DNA from: Aquificaceae bacterium
GTDB lineage: Bacteria; Aquificota; Aquificia; Aquificales; Aquificaceae
Reading direction: 5' to 3'
Assembly (NCBI GenBank): GCA_026982025.1
Contig: JALSHX010000020.1
Span: 1 to 6,443, forward strand
DNA length: 6,443 nucleotides
Under the pieces are notes generated by a model. It made no database searches. It was given only the letters and a program-made list of their open reading frames with translations, and was not told where the DNA came from. Position 1 is the first letter of the stretch, and each line of letters starts with the position of its first letter. The position numbers and the translations under genes were made by a program. Positions 5,667 to 6,443 of the stretch are shown here, piece after piece.

Positions 5667-6443
5667 TCCTTCATGCCGTCCTTATATATTAGGATCGGAA
5701 TTTCAACCCTCTTTAACACTTCCGTGGATGTACTCCCCAGAATTATTCTTTTCAGTCCGGAAAGCCCTCTGCTCCCCAGAATCAGGATGTCAACATCGCC
5801 GTTTTCCTGAATTCTTCCCACTATACCCTCCGCGGGGTCCTTACCTTCAATGAAGGTCACCTCCGGACTTATTCCCATTTCTTCAAACCTCTGCTTAACG
5901 CCGTCAAGGTACTTTTTCTTTTCCTCCCTGAACCTCTGGTAAATCGCCCTTCCTATCTTTTCAACCACCGGAAGGTCAAAGGGCTCGTCAATGTGGAGAA
6001 GCTCAACCTTCATCCCAAAAGGCTTTAGGAACTTGAGGGCGAATTCAAGGGTCTTCTGTGCAGTCTTGGAAAAGTCGTAGGCTATCAGAGCCGTCCCTTC
6101 AAAGGAGGGCTCGGAACCCTTGATAACCAGGATGGGTCTGAAGCTGTGTTTAACGATCTTCTCCGCAGTTGAACCAATGAGTATCTTTTCAACGAGACCT
6201 TTTTTGTGTGAGCCGATAACGACGAGGTCGGGGTCTTCCCTGTCTTCCATATCAAGGACAAGGTCACGAGGATCTCCAACTTCAATAACAATTCTTGAAT
6301 CCACCGGCTTCATGAATTCAACGAATCCGTGAAGTTTCTCCTCCGCCTCAGCTTTTTTTCTTTCCTCAATCTCTTGAAGGACCTTCACATCTATTACGTC
6401 AACGCTTAGACTTTCCGGGTAGGGAATGTAGATTGCAGGAGAT
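5663..6443 (-). CDS. Tandem-domain universal stress protein (UspA family), 5' end cut by window
   Basis: The protein is cytoplasmic, with two UspA alpha/beta domains in one chain. The frame runs open past the right edge (its first complete codons encode SPAIYIPYPESLSV), so the GTG at 6388 is internal and the true start is outside. Domain 1 ends with VVIGSHKKGLVEKILIGST (motif at 6214-6170) and PILVIKG. Domain 2 starts at TALIAYDFSKTAQ, with the conserved early Asp, and ends with ILGSRGLSGLKRIILGST (motif at 5776-5732) and PILIYKDGMKE. The nucleotide motif G-2X-G-9X-G-(S/T) is intact in domain 2, but Lys replaces its second Gly in domain 1. Usp proteins accumulate under stress and many bind ATP or AMP; the target here is unknown. 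It is the upstream gene of the TPR and argF unit; its TGA shares four bases with the TPR start. Confidence 0.93.
   Translation of the reverse strand, partial: SPAIYIPYPESLSVDVIDVKVLQEIEERKKAEAEEKLHGFVEFMKPVDSRIVIEVGDPRDLVLDMEDREDPDLVVIGSHKKGLVEKILIGSTAEKIVKHSFRPILVIKGSEPSFEGTALIAYDFSKTAQKTLEFALKFLKPFGMKVELLHIDEPFDLPVVEKIGRAIYQRFREEKKKYLDGVKQRFEEMGISPEVTFIEGKDPAEGIVGRIQENGDVDILILGSRGLSGLKRIILGSTSTEVLKRVEIPILIYKDGMKE

Noticed and set aside
6386..6388. GTG at 6388 as the real start of the stress protein
   Set aside because: The frame remains open to the right edge with Usp-like sequence (SPAIYIPYPES), and starting at 6388 would remove the first half of domain 1 including its nucleotide-site Asp.

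Overview
The window looks like ordinary core chromosome from a thermophilic bacterium of the Aquificales, probably Aquificaceae. The proteins are rich in Glu, Lys, Arg, Ile and Val. Genes are packed with almost no spacing, GC is about 45-50% judged by eye on sampled lines, and unrelated housekeeping genes share transcription units. The glucosamine-6-phosphate synthase resembles the Aquifex aeolicus protein as I remember it. This placement is inference from recall, not a search.

There are six protein genes. On the minus strand, a small heavy-metal (copper-type) chaperone (1082-1288) is followed after 10 bp by prfB, peptide chain release factor 2 (1071 down to the left edge, with only the last few codons missing). 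glmS (1317-3095) runs on the plus strand, divergent from the chaperone across only 28 very AT-rich bases. A second minus-strand block enters from the right edge: a tandem-domain universal stress protein (start outside the window), an exported TPR protein overlapping it by 4 bp (4029-5666), and argF (3096-4016) 12 bp further on. glmS and argF converge with no base between their stop codons. No stretch over 300 bases lacks a gene. I see no tRNA, rRNA, CRISPR array, insertion sequence or convincing terminator.

The genes do not form one pathway. GlmS makes glucosamine-6-P for the cell wall and lipopolysaccharide, ArgF makes citrulline for arginine, RF2 ends translation at UAA/UGA, the chaperone handles a soft metal, the stress protein probably binds nucleotide, and the TPR protein is probably a periplasmic or envelope scaffold. 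I found no evidence for a new multi-gene system. The points most worth checking are an RF2 gene that lacks the autoregulatory frameshift but keeps its footprint, the zero-length palindromic glmS/argF junction, the very short divergent spacer without Shine-Dalgarno sites, the unequal halves of the stress protein, and a lone cysteine pair in the exported TPR protein.
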